Shown piece after piece: positions 28,698-30,145 of a stretch of DNA of 30,145 nucleotides. Each line of letters opens with the position of its first letter. Within the stretch, counting starts at the first letter, position 1. The notes beneath the pieces were generated by a model. The model was given only the letters and a program-made list of their open reading frames with translations. It was not told where the DNA came from and ran no database searches. Where the stretch lies: the IMG/VR virus record IMGVR_UViG_3300042463_001415, positions 1 to 30,145 of that record; one strand, given 5' to 3'. Source of the DNA: a virus. The position numbers and the translations under genes are program-made.

Positions 28698-29489
28698 ATG
28701 AAAAATAACGATTGCTGCCCAGAAGAATTAATCAATAAAGCTGACCCCTGTTGGGAAGGATATACCCAAAGAGGTATGAAGCCAAATGAAAATGGTGTAA
28801 TGGTTCCAAACTGCATTCCAGTATCTAAAATGGATGAGTCAATTGTTGAAGGTGATTTTGTAATAGCAATGACTACTGAAGGACCAGTTGTAGGGCAGGT
28901 AGAGCACATTATGATTGAGGGTGGAACTTATGGTCAGCCTGAAAATCCTTATGCAGTTGTGTCTACCCCAGAAAATCCTGCGGTGTCTGTAAGAATGCTT
29001 GAAGAAGAAGATGGTATGTATTTCTATACTCCATATTCAATTGGTGCCCTACTTTCAGATATGAAACGTATTGATATGCCAAACATCAGTATGGAAGATT
29101 ACGAAAGTGAAAAGTCTTTTAGTAAGGCAGAAGGTTTTGTTCCACCTTCAGGTGCTCGCTCAGCTGCAAGAAAAGCAATTAAGTTTAAAGAAGATGGTAA
29201 AGCAACAGGTGCAGGAACTGCTGTTGGATGGACGAGAGCACGTCAATTGGCGAATGGAGAAAGGCTATCTCTAAGCACTGTTAAGCGTATGTACTCTTAT
29301 TTTTCTCGTCACGAAGTAGACAAAAAAGGCAAGAATTGGGCCAATCAATCTGATCCTTCAAATGGTTACATTATGTGGCTAGCTTGGGGTGGAGATGCTG
29401 GTTTTGCCTGGTCACGAAGTATTGTAAATCGTGAAATGGATAAGTCTATCTTTTCAAATTTTGGAAAAGACCACACAAAAGTATTTTAA
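28698..29489 (+). CDS. phage protein with conserved RxR...FSRH...WGGDAG domain
   Basis: 263 residues. The N-terminus has Cys-rich CCPEELINKADPCWEGY and GMKPNENGVMVPNCIP. A middle beta domain (residues about 45-125) follows. The last 120 residues contain GARSAARKAIKFKEDGKA, GWTRARQLANGERLS, TVKRMYSYFSRHE, SNGYIMWLAWGGDAG, a domain I associate with proteins near phage head or portal genes, including prohead proteases, and with Cys-rich precursors. Function unproven; a structural or maturation role is inferred. Read leaderless. Its stop overlaps the convergent endonuclease gene by four bases. Confidence 0.7.
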   Translation: MKNNDCCPEELINKADPCWEGYTQRGMKPNENGVMVPNCIPVSKMDESIVEGDFVIAMTTEGPVVGQVEHIMIEGGTYGQPENPYAVVSTPENPAVSVRMLEEEDGMYFYTPYSIGALLSDMKRIDMPNISMEDYESEKSFSKAEGFVPPSGARSAARKAIKFKEDGKATGAGTAVGWTRARQLANGERLSLSTVKRMYSYFSRHEVDKKGKNWANQSDPSNGYIMWLAWGGDAGFAWSRSIVNREMDKSIFSNFGKDHTKVF

Positions 29490-30145
29490 TTTAAATCTTG
29501 ATTGTGTGACAAGCTAGCCCTAAACTTTTCAGGGTATGCAAATGGACAAGTCCCACAAGAGTTAGTATCACTATAAGGCAACCCTCCTCCTATAGAACTA
29601 GGGATAGGTATACCCAAAAAGACCTCTGGTTTGGTCTCTAACTTAACACATCTTTCACACATACGGGATTTGTATAGATTGCTATCTCGTGTAAGCATTT
29701 GATATTCCAGGGTGATTTTTTCTTCGTTCGTAATGTCTACTTTTGTTTCAGCTATATCTTTGGTTGCTGATCTACGAATTACTGGAACTCTGTGGTCAAT
29801 CTCTAGTGGGGTGGATGTGCGAATAAGGGTAAAGTTATCTACCCTGCCTAAGATCTTGCGGATAGCAGTAACTTCCTTTGGGCTATACATAGCACGAGCA
29901 TAGGCATTACCTGTAATATAGGGTTGTGCGATCTTATCCTTCGTTACAGTTCGGCCGTGGGTATCACACCTAACCATCTTGACCTTTGGTATATTTACTC
30001 CTGCTCCACGTAACTCTCGGATTTGGGCAGCAAGTTGTCCTATGTCTACATTATCTTTGATTAACAGTTCTCGCATACAGCAACGAGCAAGCCCACTAGG
30101 ATTCTCTAGGAGCAGGTCTAATACCTTTTGAGTTTTCGGAGATTG
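29486..30145 (-). CDS. HNH restriction-like endonuclease with winged-helix N-terminus (partial)
   Basis: The frame is open to the right edge: 23 further codons precede the ATG at 30076, so the true start lies outside the window. Visible residues begin with a winged-helix-like segment (LDLLLENPSGLAR, then DIGQLAAQIRELRGAG). The catalytic half has IDHRVPVIRR (beta-beta-alpha-metal His), NLYKSRMCERC and CGTCPFAYPEKF, with CxxC pairs as structural zinc knuckles, like HNH-type restriction or homing endonucleases. Lone on the minus strand. Target site and any cognate methylase are not visible. Confidence 0.78.
   Translation of the reverse strand, partial: QSPKTQKVLDLLLENPSGLARCCMRELLIKDNVDIGQLAAQIRELRGAGVNIPKVKMVRCDTHGRTVTKDKIAQPYITGNAYARAMYSPKEVTAIRKILGRVDNFTLIRTSTPLEIDHRVPVIRRSATKDIAETKVDITNEEKITLEYQMLTRDSNLYKSRMCERCVKLETKPEVFLGIPIPSSIGGGLPYSDTNSCGTCPFAYPEKFRASLSHNQDLN

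Noticed and set aside
1-30145. Integrase, attachment site or lysogeny module
   Set aside because: No integrase, excisionase or cI-like repressor was found, and none of the tRNA genes has an obvious att-like duplication in the window.

Overview
The window is a stretch of a tailed double-stranded DNA phage, almost certainly one that infects an actinobacterium. The evidence is a terminase pair, a collagen-like tail fibre of about 1,800 residues, lysis enzymes and holin-like proteins, seven tRNA genes, tightly packed short genes with ATGA/TAATG overlaps, and a WhiB-family [4Fe-4S] regulator, a family known from Actinobacteria and their phages. The DNA is clearly A+T-rich, which is unusual for actinophages. 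I infer a low-GC freshwater host (acI/Nanopelagicales-like); this is not proven.

Layout. 1-2414: recombination and nucleic-acid genes (Cas4-like PD-(D/E)XK nuclease, Zn-finger protein, RuvC-like resolvase, small HTH protein, DUF3310-like protein). 2414-4979: a small unknown gene, then small and large terminase subunits. 5104-7152: adenosylcobalamin-dependent class II ribonucleotide reductase, closed by a terminator. 7267-9421: a secreted repeat protein with an ATT start, then two small membrane proteins (holin candidates). 9502-10035: a proteasome/HslV-like Ntn hydrolase. 10286-11869: six tRNAs flanking an M23 peptidase and an exported lysozyme-like protein. 11942-16609: Hsp20, Zn-ribbon proteins, a thermonuclease, a glycosyltransferase, WhiB and another holin-like protein. 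16670-21484: a glycosyltransferase on the plus strand, then a minus-strand block with an exported protein, three more glycosyltransferases, tRNA-Arg and a four-TM protein. 21569-22818: tiny genes behind divergent promoters and a pyrimidine-dimer-glycosylase-like gene. 22826-28622: tail-fibre unit. 28698-29489: a phage protein with a conserved C-terminal domain. 29486-30145, minus strand: an HNH restriction-like endonuclease running off the window edge.

How it works together. Nuclease, resolvase, terminase and RNR serve DNA synthesis, recombination and packaging. M23 peptidase, lysozyme and holins serve lysis. The fibre and probably the glycosyltransferases act at the host surface. No portal, capsid, tail tube or DNA polymerase gene lies in the window.

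The clearest unifying signal is regulatory. Many promoters carry TGnTATAAT, sometimes with TTGACA at 17 bp. At nine genes the -10 box ends exactly six bases before an ATG or GTG, so these mRNAs should be leaderless. This also corrects several gene starts. No stretch longer than about 300 bases lacks a gene; the widest gap between proteins (10246-10684) is filled by tRNAs.
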